Shown here in pieces: positions 50,273-60,549 of a DNA stretch of 64,000 nucleotides; position 1 is the first letter of the stretch, and the number at the start of each line of letters is the position of its first letter. Position numbers and translations under genes: made by a program. This stretch comes from Ceratodon purpureus (taxonomy: Eukaryota; Streptophyta; Bryopsida; Pseudoditrichales; Ditrichaceae): positions 56,105,375 to 56,169,374 of the forward strand of contig CM026426.1 of the NCBI GenBank assembly GCA_014871385.1, written 5' to 3'. Under the pieces are notes generated by a model. It saw only the letters and a program-made list of their open reading frames with translations. It searched no databases and was not told the DNA's origin.

Positions 50273-53200
50273 CTAAGCATTACCCTTAAAAACCACTATC
50301 GGGGCAAATAATTCTACTCTAGGCTCAGTGTCTTCCACCTGCCCCCAGTGCCCCCCCTCCTCCGTCTCGGTTGCACCCTGCCACCCCGGCCCGCCTTGCT
50401 CCACCACGGTGTCTCCTGTGTTGACCCTGCCGTGCCCTTCCCCGGTGTAGTGCGCTGCCTCAAACCTGCAGAGGACCTGCGACGCTCTGAAGTCGTCCAG
50501 ATCTTCGAGGTCGTCGTTTAGATTCCACGCTGTGATCTTTGCCTTGCAGGAGTACTGGCTCTCCACCAGCAATTTCTTCGACGCCTGGAAGAACTCTTCG
50601 CCCCCCCTCGCCCCGATACCAGTGCACTCAAGGGAGCCGAAGCAATACTCCAAGTCCATGTTTTCTCGAAGTAGGAGGATGGACCTGAATGCCCTGGTGA
50701 CGGCTTCAGTGTCAACTCCGCCTTCCTTCGCCACCCACATGTCCCTCAGCACGTCCAGTTGGTCCAAGTTCACCATGTCGAGACATGCCCTGATGAAGGT
50801 GTTTCGGCGCCAGTGAACGAAAAGCCCCACCTGTCCCCCGCGATTGTCTCCCTCATCGAGCACCATCCTGAAATCCTCGAAATCGTCCCCTGAAATATCC
50901 ATAGTCGGAAAATAAATCTTGCCGACCCGAATAAGCTCTTCCATGGCGAACATGATCTGATCAGGGCGGTCCAACATAGTATCCTCTGTAAGACCACGCA
51001 CAGGGCAGAGCATTGGCATTTTGGCTCCGATCTCGCCCCTTGCATACAGTTTAAGAGCCCGCGCCATGTGCGGCGGTGAATTCTTTTCGCCGATCCGAAC
51101 TCCCTCTTCCTTAAACCAGGCGACTAGCTTCTGGAACTCATCCTCCGTGTGGAGAAAAGGCCGGGCCAAGCAAGGGGGAGTGGGCACGAGTATGAAGTCG
51201 GCATACAGTGGCGACCAAATCCAGGCCTTCTTCTCAGCTTCCATGACCAGATCCATTTCAAACCGGTGCAACGCCTCCTGCACAAATTTCTTTCAGTTGA
51301 CGTCCACCTGCCTGGCTCTCTCCTCGAACTCTTTCAGCTTCCCCTGATACGTCATCACGTCGTCGTGATGCAAATAGAACTGATCAATTTCTTTCTCAAT
51401 CTGCGTCACGGATTTCTTCACGAAAGCTGCCTTGCAGCGGTCCACCGCTTGCAGAACTTCCTTGGCTAGGCCGGCCTGCCAAAAGCACCCTGTGTTACCT
51501 TAAGGAAACTACATTTTTCAAAGACGTTGCATGAAAACAGTTTGAACTCTTACCGTGAGTTCCGTGTCGAACTGCAGCGCTCCCCAGGCATTAGCCACCT
51601 TCCGAGAGAGATGCCCAAGTTCTTGCAGCGAGCGGAGGGTCGAAACAGCCCGCTGAAGATCATTTAGCAGGTCAGTCGGAATAATCTCACCAGTTAGCTC
51701 TACCAGGCAATACAAGCCAGGCGGCTGGGACGGTTCCTTCGGTGCCTCAGCCGGGTCCAGATCGGGGAACAACTCGAGGGCCTTCAAACGGGCATTCTGC
51801 TGCACCTCAAACCTGGCCCTTGTCTCTGGATCCTTCGGGAGGGAAGTGGTCCTCCAATTTGTCGCCGTTTCTTGCTGCCCGGGTGTTCCATCCGGCCCGC
51901 CCTGCTGCCCACCCCTGCTGGCCTCGCCTCTGGGAGTTCCCTCTACCACTTCCGGCGCTTCCTCCGACCTGCTACGCTTCCCACTGGGTTCGCATGCGTC
52001 CTCTTCCACCCCCTCGTCCCGACCTCTCCTTGTCGCCTTCGGAGCCGGAGTACCCTGTCCCGCGGCAGCAGCACCCTGTGTGCGACTGCCAATACCCTTC
52101 CCTGCAGCCGGCGTTGCTGTCCGCGTTGGACTGCTGCTGCATTCTCTGTTGCGCTGCGCCTTCCCCTTAGCACTCCCCGTCCCCTTCCCCTTAGGTGCAG
52201 CACTCCCGCTTGCCTTCTTCCCTGCAGGTGTGGCGTGGTCCTTACGCCTTTCCTCCAAGATTTCTGCAACACTCGGACCCTTCCCGACCCTGACCTTCTT
52301 CGTGCTGTACTCTTGGCCGAGTTCCACCTGGTCCTTCCTCCTTGGTGTCTTCTCCCCGCTCGGGCTGGATAAGACAATCACCTCCGGAATCCCACGCCCG
52401 CTGATATCCTCTCCTATGTCCTCGGACGCTGTGTCGTCCCCTTCATCCTCCCCGTTAGGCCCAATCTCCTGTTCCAACTCCTTGGGCGCCATGTGCTTGC
52501 CCATCATTTGCCAAGGAACCGGGATTTTGTACTTCTTAAACACTAATCTTGACTCCTTGTTCCCGTCCACTCCACGGCAGGGGTAAATCTTCAGCTAGCC
52601 CCGCTTATTGGACTCGTACACCGAGCACTGATCCATCTTCCTATGCCAGGACAGGTGAGCCTTGTCAACCATGTCCGTGTTGCAAAATCTGCAGACGAAG
52701 GGAATCTTGAAACGACCCTTTCCATTTCCCTGGCTCACATACGCCCGTCGCCAAAGCAGATTAACCTCTACCATCATCCAGACGTATTCTGAGATGGTAA
52801 AGGCATCCCTATTCGGGTCGTAGCATGTCCAAGTGCTTTGGCAAACAATGACAGCCTCCCGCCCCTGCTTCCCCAACACGTAGAGCTACAGGAACACAAC
52901 CGGCAACGCACAATATCAGTGTTTTTGCAGAAGCCCCCCTTCCTCCCTACAGCATACAGATACCCAGCGAATGAAGAGAATCTTGTGTAACTCAAAATAA
53001 AAACTCACCCCTTCGACAATGCCAGGTGCCTGAACGGCGATCTTCTCTTGCCACGATGTAGGTAGTGACTGCACATTCAGAATAGTCGCCCTGGCCTTGA
53101 GCACACGGCAGGCTTCTTCTCCGCTCAAACCCGAAAGGTCCGGGGGATTGCGGTCGTTGATCTGGACCACAACACAGGTCAGGCAGGAGCTCGAGAGATA

Positions 53201-54282
53201 AACAGACACCGTGGGAAACAAAAAAAATAAAGGCAAAGAGCAAAAGCAGATTAAAGCAGACAGAAATGGAAAAAAAAACTAAGAAATCAGGGAATGATAA
53301 GACATGCCTACACCGGCAATAAGTGATGAAGATTAATTGAACCATAGCGGAAAAAAAAAAAAAAAAAATTAAAAAAAAAAAAAAAAGATACAAAAAAAGG
53401 GAGAAAAGAAGCATGACTGTTCGGACAGGCCAAAATGATGAAGAAGGACAATGCAAAACGAAAATTAAAGGAATAACAGAAGCATAAGAAAGAGTCCTGG
53501 CAGACATGATCTAGGGAAAAATGGAGATGGATGGTGAATTCAGTGAAGACGTATTTGCAGAAGCAATATCAGGGTACGGCCTCAAGTAAGGAAAACGTGA
53601 GTTGTAAATGATAAAATGAAACGGAAACAAATAATTTTTTTTTAAAAAAAAGGCCTCATGCGTCTGTTAGGACAGGCCGTAACAGGGTACACGTAACGAA
53701 GAAAAAAGAACACAAAATAAAATAACAAAAGGAAAAATGCAAGTGAAAAACGGCACTGACTGAAGAATAACATAAAAAGGATAGAGGAGAGACTGTACTC
53801 AGAGAGAAAACATGAGAACAGAGTGAAACCCCAAGAGATAAGATTAAAAAAATTAAATACTACCGAAGAGATAGTCGCCGGGGAGGAGAAAGGCGTGGGA
53901 AGCAGACTGCTATCGACGAAGAGGAAAATAGACAAAACAGATAGCCGCGTCGTCAAGAAGAGCTCAAGCTACGTGAGAAGGAAACTTAAAAAAAAAAAAA
54001 AAAAAAAAACAGGAGATACGTGACCGAGACAGGAGAAGAAAACGGGGAAGGAGAGGACCACAGCAAACCCTAGAACAGATTGAAATGACGACCAGGAAGG
54101 CAGCGCGAGATACTCGAGAGAGGACAAGCATGGACAGCCGACGACTAGGGGCCGAGACGGAGCAAAACCAAGCAACAAGTCGAAGAACAGAGTGATGGAC
54201 TTGGATTGACTGCCGAAACACTTACAGAAGAGGAACACAGGCAGATCGAAGAGGGACTTACGAGATGAATAAAGTTCGCCAT
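50273..54282 (-). pseudogene. Unidentified accessory gene of MULE copy 1, five exons, about 900 codons
   Basis: All junctions are phase 0 and GT-AG: exon 1 54282-54262 (MANFIHL), exon 2 53161-53009, exon 3/4 52885-51554, exon 5 51475-50273. Order of parts: a short helical N-terminus (DLSGLSGEEACRVLKAR); a possible zinc finger (CRFCNTDMVDKAHLSWHRKMDQC-type spacing, C-x2-C, two His, Cys) near residue 140; an acidic then basic, Ala/Gly/Ser-rich disordered region; a helical segment (LLNDLQRAVSTLRSLQEL); a coiled-coil-like stretch (KEIDQFYLHHDDVM); and a 330-residue globular C-terminus with no family I recognise. TAG at 52595-52597 and TGA at 51293-51295 interrupt an otherwise open frame. It converges on the transposase. 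By position it may aid transposition as mudrB does for MuDR, but this is inference. Confidence 0.75.
53340..54015. other. Long intron 1 of the MULE copy 1 accessory gene
   Basis: The intron between exon 1 and exon 2 spans 54261-53162. It contains A-tracts (53350-53390, 53988-54010) and one GTTAGGACAGG motif at 53666. No gene is seen on either strand. Confidence 0.6.
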
Positions 54283-54687
54283 CGTCAAACCAACGTCACC
54301 GACACCTAAGTCTGCCGCCCCGCAACGCCGACTCAGCTCAGTCCGTGAACCCTCCTTCTCCCCACGCAGCGATGAAGTCCCCACTACTCTCCGTCAAATA
54401 CTCTACGTCAACCTAAAGCCGTTCGGCGGGGCTTAGTATCGTCCCTCGACTCCAAACAGTAAACCTTGCTGCCGGCCCTCTCCCCACCGTCTCCGATGTA
54501 ACCCTTGAGCTGGCAAACTCTCCTCAAACACGAACAGCAGCTCCGTTGAGGAAGACGACTTACGCAATCAAAGCACCGGAGACCTAAAACCCTACGCCAC
54601 TACAGCTCTCAAAGAGTGAAGTTTCTGGAAAAATTTGCCATAGCCTGTCCTAGACTGAGCAACGGACTTGTGAGTGAGTTAGGACAG

Positions 54688-54964
54688 GCCGGCGCAGTAA
54701 TGCTTGGGGGGGGGACGACGGGGGAGGAGGGGCGGGAGGGTGGAACGACAACGAGGCGGGGATGAAGGTTGGATGAGGCCGGGGCCCGGGCAGGGGGTGC
54801 AGCCCGGGCGGGGGGTGCAGGACGGGCGCGCGGGGGCGAGTGCGGGGCCGGGAGCAGGGCCGGGGAGGGCCAGGGTCGGGCGAAGGAGGCTCGGGGAGGC
54901 AAGCGCTGCCCCTGCCCGCGCGAGGGCAGAATGCAACGCTTGTAGGGGGGAATTAACGAGACCC
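54688..54964 (-). repeat. Right terminal inverted repeat of MULE copy 1
   Basis: Reverse-complement partner of 45086-45369. A GTTAGGACAGG motif abuts its inner edge (54678-54688) and CCTGTCCTAG lies at 54644. Confidence 0.95.
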
Positions 54965-54973
54965 GTTGGATCC
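54965..54973. repeat. Right 9-bp target site duplication of MULE copy 1
   Basis: GTTGGATCC, identical to 45077-45085. Confidence 0.95.
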
Positions 54974-55350
54974 CCTCAACCTTTGCTCTGCTTTTATAGA
55001 CATCAACGAGATACTTGTTTGCACGTGAATTAAGGTCAATCACTAATGGGTTCATTTGTTTAATTAAATTTCATCTAGTAACATAGTATTTTTTTTATGA
55101 ATCACTCAAAAGTTTCCGTTATATTACATTACTGTACAGTACCCGGAAGAAAAGATACGTGATTCTGTGTTATGTGCTAGAAAAATAGACTGAACATAGA
55201 ATTTGGTGAGCTCATGCGAGGTTGAAAATTCATGGAATTCAATGCAAGAAATTGCATTTGAAAGCCTGTAGACTCTATTTCAATAATAATATTTGTTTAT
55301 ATAGAAAAATAAACAAAATCAACACAAAATTTACTTTCTCCTATATAGTA
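54974..55350. other. AT-rich spacer between MULE copy 1 and the Tc1-like gene
   Basis: No gene is seen. The left terminus of the Tc1-like element should lie here, but I could not pair any inverted repeat with the right side. Confidence 0.5.
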
Positions 55351-55351
55351 C

Positions 55352-56377
55352 TCAAAATCTAGTACTACCACCTTTTGCACTAATTACTTCCTTCATACGT
55401 GTAGGCATGGTATCAATAAGGTTTTCTAAGAGGTCAAAAGGTATCTCTTCCCATACTCTTTGAAGTTGTTCCACCAATTCTTGTGCATTGCTTGGCCGGG
55501 ATTTACTTTGAACTTCATCTTTAATAATTTTTCATAGGTTCTCAATTGGATTTAGATCTGGAGAGTTGGCAGGCCACTTCAACTTCGTTATACCGATTTT
55601 TTGTCTCCACTTGTTTGGCAAATTGCTGCGATGGACTGGAGCGCCATCCTCCATAAGTAACATGTCTTTGTGAGGTTTATGGATAAAATAAAATGGAGTT
55701 AAAGCGCCATCGTAAATAAGTTCCACAAAATCACCTGCACTTCGCTTATCTGAAGGTATGATTACCAAAGGAGCCTTCTCAAAGCCACTAAAAGCACTCC
55801 AAACCATCACCGACGTACGCGCGGACTTGAAAGTTGGTACTAGACATTTATCTGAATATCTTTCATAAGCCTTTCGCCGCACTCTAATTTGTCTAGAACT
55901 CCTTCCTATTTCGAAAGATGATTCATCAGTCCAAATAACCTTCTTCCAATCCTTCTTTGTCGAGTTTTTATGCTCTTTAGCAAATGCTAACCTGTCTGCC
56001 ATGTGCTTTCTACTGAGAAAAGGTTTTTTTACTGCAACACAGCTTCTATAACCAAGGGTATGCAAAGCATTCCTGAAAGTACAAGTACTAACCTTTGCAA
56101 CACGTGCCATCTCATTTGTAATTTCTGTGAGTGGTTTACGACGATCTTCATTAAGGAGACGTTCTAACTGTCTCATATCCCGCTCTGTAAACTTTCGAGG
56201 CCTACCCGTTGGCTTTGGTGACTTCACACTTCCTCGTTTTTGGAAACTGTTTATAACACCATAAACGGTGGAAGAAGGCATACCTAATTCTCTTGCTATC
56301 TCCACACCTTTGCTTCCAGCTGTGTGCATTCCAACTACTTGTCCTTTCTCAGCATCTATCAAGGCTCTAGTCTTCAT
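55352..56377 (-). pseudogene. Tc1-like DD34E transposase with one internal stop
   Basis: The ATG at 56377 (MKTRALIDAEKG) starts a 341-codon frame, the usual Tc1 length. The N-terminal paired helix-turn-helix domain includes GVEIARELGMPSSTVYGVI, a GRPRK hook (PTGRPRKFTERD) and a second HTH (NALHTLGYRS). The DDE core has WTDESSFE, LLMEDGAPVH, and SPDLNPIE. The gap between the second Asp and the Glu is 34 residues, so DD34E. The C-terminus ends in ISAKGGSTRF, matching the typical AKGG.T.(Y/F) Tc1 ending. A single TGA (55532-55534) replaces the Trp of the invariant NPIENLW motif; otherwise the frame is open. The protein cuts at TA sites. Land plants usually carry the DD39D mariner type, so this branch is unexpected. 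I could not identify the inverted repeats. Confidence 0.9.
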
Positions 56378-56389
56378 CTTTCTCAAAAG

Positions 56390-59300
56390 ATTATACCACT
56401 CAACCTATCGACAATACCAAACAAACTTATTTCAATAAGAATAATATACCACACACTAAACAAAGTCACGCTAACACCCACAATCATCTCAAAAGTTAAC
56501 CCCACACTTACAATGCAATCACAATTCAATATCACATACATTTTTTTTTTTTAAACTGCGGCCCAAAACATTATTATACCATAATGAGGCCTAATAATAG
56601 TTAATGCATGAAAAAGGCGTAGACACACTTTAGATAGGGCAATGGAGAACTATTACTTTACATAGATTTTTTCTATAATTAGACACAAATCATTTACTTT
56701 TCACAACCTTACTCCTAGTTCTAAAAATAGGTGAAAACCCCAAGGCAATTGCTCACAAAGTGAAAGTGTAGTTACAATATAAGGAATAATCAATTTATCT
56801 TTATTTATGTTTTCTTCGGATGCATAAGGCATTGACTACTTGATGTATATCACTGTCCAACAACATTCGTCACAAGGACGACCTATTGTAGGATTCATTC
56901 AAGTAAGCATTCTACCTTCTACAGGAGAATCTTATCTCCTCTGTCCACTGTATTCCACAACGGCATTATTGGATTCTCACATTCAAGTGGCTGCATGGAT
57001 GCGCATAGGAAGAATGGACCATGTGAAGAAACAAGATCAAAAAGTCGGGAAGTAAGAGAGGTGACTACACTTTTACTACGCATCAGAATTGTGGATTAGA
57101 GAGGAGACAGAGTCTGGCTCGCAAGTGAGGCGAACGCAGACACAAGGGTGGGAAGTGGAACAGTCATTGCAATTGGAGGATCCGGGGTTTTCCACAACCG
57201 TCCCATCTCCCCACAGTACGTGCGTGTCAATTTGGAGTCCGTAACCCTAAACCTCCCTTTAATGGTCCATGTGGAGGAAGCTGAACAAGAAAGCCTGAAT
57301 GATGCAATTGGTTCAAGTGTGCTCTGGATGAAGCAGTTGACGTTTCGGGAATGTTGACATGAAGAACTCGTTCAAGGATAACAGGTAGAAGAAGATACAT
57401 GACGTTCCATGCAGTAGGTGAAAAACTTGTTAACAAATTTCAGTAGTCTTGGTTCAATCAAGGGAGCTGTCATTGATTATATTCACGGAGGAGAGTGTAT
57501 ATGGCACCTAAGGGACGCGGGAGCCATTAATGAACATGGCTATGGCCTGTTTATTTGTAAATTTTGCTCATTTGAGAGCAGTGATTTGAATTCCAAAACA
57601 ATGAAATGTAGATCCAGTATATGGATCTTTTATTTTATTCAAAAAGAAGGTGAAAACCTGAACTGGGCATGTGGTTACACCTTTCATGGATGAACGTAGT
57701 ATTTGGATGACATTCATGTGATAATCTCGGTCCACTTTGACCAAATAACAGCCGTCCACGCGTCACTGAAGTACTGGCCATTACTGAAAACGTAAAGTTA
57801 GTATATCAATGGCGGGAAACACAACGTCGACGCCACGTGTCTCTGTCAAGACATGTAGACCATGAAACATACAACGTCAAATGAACATAACAGTGACATT
57901 AAGTTAGAATTAGAACCATTATAGAAAGAATCAAAGGCAAACATTTCAAAGAGTACACTGAATATTCGTAGGGGTGTACAACTTCATTGATTTTGGGAAA
58001 CCGCAGTATATTGTAAATAGGATCATCTCTGAACAAACGGTTCCCCCGAAAACGTCATTTACTTCGAAGGTGAAAACAGTCCTAAATGACTGAGGACAGG
58101 TAATGACCTGTCCGTATTGACTGAACAGGGCAAGAGGGGGGAATCACAATAAAGGGAACCAAAAAAGTGCTTATCTTTTCACCAATTTCAGCCCCTTCCG
58201 TAAATACTAAAGAAAGTGGGATTTATGTTATGTCGATGCAAGATTAAGTTTGGGATACGGAAAGTAGACTTGGTCTTCTTCAACTTCTCAAAGTTGCAGG
58301 AGAAGACATTGAGTTTACAATGGAAAACGGAGACGTCGAACTCGGGCAAAGTGAATGGCATCATTTGGAAAAGTGAACAAAACGGTTTAGGGTTTTGTCT
58401 AAAATCACTTTTAATTTTGCGGGGCCCTTCGTATATTTAAGAGGTATACTAAAATAGTCAATTCATATACTCATTGGTTGATTTAGGGTTCCAAAAGTAT
58501 CGCAAGGATGCTTTTTAAGAGGGTCTTTTCCGCGATACTTTTTGTCACTTTTTTTTCACCGAACATTGATTTTTAAATTGAAAAAAACATCATCTAAAGA
58601 CAATAGAGGGCCCCAAATGAAGAAATCAAGACTTTGGAAAAGTTCATTTTCATGATTTAGAATTAGTGGTCAAATTTAGTTTCAATTCAAGATGGTCTTT
58701 TTATGAAGGTGTGTGTAAGATACCTTATGACACCTTAGAGAGCTCAAAAACTACACCAAAATCCTCAAAATCAGCTCTAAGCCTTCAAAAACAGCACACT
58801 TCATATTCACTTGTTAGTGGTCACATTTTGCACTTTGTGGCCCACTTTATTGTGCTCTCCCCCAAGAGTCATTTCCTTGAACAGTGGTCCTCAATGACCT
58901 GAATATAGGTCATTTACCAGGTCATTAAAGACAAGAATCCTACTAGTAGTGAGTTGCCCAGCCTTGGATGCATGAAGCAAAAAATCCGCACACAGTTGAC
59001 CCCACTGTACAACAAGTAGTAGAAAAGCACGTTACTCATTTGCTTCACCTGCACGATACATTTAGTAGTACATAAATTGACAAGCAACTCCACTTTATCA
59101 CGAGACTTCACATGACTGGCACTTAATAGCTATTATTTCTAAACAAAATGCATTCAGTAACAACGCATCCATTGCACCTGCGAGATTGCGTGCTAATTAA
59201 GCAGCAAACGAAGGCCATAGCATTAAGAGGCAGAGGCCTTGGAGATCTAAAATAACGAAGCCATTCTAAATCAAAAAGAGAAATAGAAAAAGTATACGCT

Positions 59301-59550
59301 CCACTCTAATTGCTATAAGAACCTGATGATCGAAAAAAAACGTCCGGAGGGCCTCCTGCGATAACACATGCAATGCAAACCCGGCATGCAAACCCGGCAT
59401 GCAAACCTTGCCGTCTGCACCAGCGCCTCCCGCACGATCACAGTATTCCCAAATCCATGACGCTCCGCTCCTTTCCCCGCCACCTGGATTGCTCGAACAG
59501 CACTCACGCAGCCTCACCTGGCCACCGTAACAACGCGATTCTAATCCAAA
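56390..59550. other. Stretch without recognised gene
   Basis: AT-rich to about 56830, then mixed composition. A frame at 57148-57357 (69 residues) and short neighbours show no family. Small palindromes occur at 58091-58113 (GAGGACAGGTAATGACCTGTCC) and 58885-58925 (repeated TGACCTG/CAGGTCA). No RNA gene is recognised. Confidence 0.4.
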
Positions 59551-59552
59551 TG

Positions 59553-59639
59553 CAACATTCCAAACGAAGTACTGTGATCACCAACATTCCAGACGAAGTA
59601 CTGTGATCACCAACATTCCAGACGAAGTACTATGATCAC
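59553..59639. repeat. 29-bp tandem repeat, 3 copies
   Basis: CAACATTCCAGACGAAGTAC plus TGTGATCAC, repeated three times with one or two changes. Confidence 0.95.
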
Positions 59640-59939
59640 CAGCATTATAGAATACGGAAACAAGTGTTCTCATGTTCATAGTTCGAGGTCACAATTCAAC
59701 TGTACTTAATTCCGACGTTTTATATATCATGGTATCCGGTTATAGGGGTACCGCATTCTGTAGGCAAAAGCCCCTACCTGATCCCCCTTCAATGTAGTGT
59801 CTGTGAACCTTCTAATCGTCACTCTAACAACAAGTCTATATACATGGCTCCTACTCCGAAGACAGAGACTACCCAGTCACTGGCAGCACTGGATTTTGGA
59901 AATCAAAAAGCAAAATTTACGATCTACTATTATGACTCC

Positions 59940-60500
59940 TCCTCGATGACTTCGTGTTCTCCATACTGTGTGTCATCTTGAAGGCCGTATTCACAGTAGA
60001 GGTTGCAGCAAACCTGGCCCAACAATCCCAACGTCAAGTATTCCCCCTGTCTACATACCCCTACAGTGGCAAACACTGTTGTCATCACAGAGTACGATAA
60101 TCTCCTTCCCAGCCATATACCCTGCCGGCTCTAGAATCTCGTTGCTTGAATCGAGAGCTCCTGCGCATGAAGGTACGGTTTTAAAATTCATAGTCAAGAA
60201 GAGTTATGCATGACAGCAAAGCCATGTTCTCAATACAAACTCTAGGCCAAAGTAGAGGAAATGCGGAGTGGAGTGCGAACATCCTCACCTAGTGCAGACA
60301 GTGGAATGTGGCGTTTACAGAGAGGGGAGAACTGCGGTGTTGCATTGTCACCGTACTCCAACACGAAACGCTCCATGACGGCCCCGTTCCAATCTCTCTC
60401 TTCCGTGACACGATTACCTGCTGCCCGAGGACGGTTATCCAGTCGTTGTGGAGCTTCTTCCTGTGTATGGTTTTTCCGAGGGAGTTAAGATCGTCATAAC
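59940..60500 (-). pseudogene. 3' part of an unidentified minus-strand gene (split by repeat block)
   Basis: Reading leftward, exons appear to encode LNSLGKTIHRKKLHNDWITV (about 60497-60410), ERDWNGAVMERFVLEYGDNA with FSPLCKRHIPLSAL (about 60430-60290, ending at a GTGAG donor), LDSSNEILEPAGYMAGKEII (after an acceptor near 60160) and a tail QVCCNLYCEYGLQDDTQYG. The last segment is Cys- and acid-rich. No family is recognised. It is collinear with the minus-strand exons at 62780-63964 and is separated from them by the palindrome-rich block, so it is probably the downstream part of the same gene. Exon limits are approximate. Confidence 0.4.
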
Positions 60501-60549
60501 AGACAGACCGTCCGTTAGTCCATTAGTCCGTCATGGTGACAAGACACAC

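Larger units (their letters stand above)
45086..54964 (+). mobile_element. MULE copy 1, 9,879 bp, fully delimited, two convergent genes
   Basis: The left end (45086-45369) and the reverse complement of the right end (54688-54964) form inverted repeats of about 280 bp. Both begin GGGTCT..TTAATTCCCCCC and are about 93% identical by eye apart from a C-tract. Perfect 9-bp duplications (GTTGGATCC) flank both ends. Inside are a plus-strand MULE transposase (45726-48863) and a minus-strand accessory gene (54282-50273) transcribed toward each other, separated by a spacer rich in CTGTCCTAA motifs. The convergent two-gene layout resembles maize MuDR (mudrA and mudrB), but the second protein shows no similarity to MURB that I can see. 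Few coding breaks and an intact duplication suggest a fairly young insertion. Confidence 0.95.

Noticed and set aside
51846-52586. Plus-strand 246-residue frame in MULE copy 1
   Set aside because: Antisense shadow of the spliced accessory gene, whose exons join in phase on the minus strand.
31437-59795. CACTACAT at 31437 and ATGTAGTG at about 59788 as termini of one very large CACTA element
   Set aside because: Only eight bases match and the 3-bp flanks differ (GCA against TCT), so the pairing is not supported.
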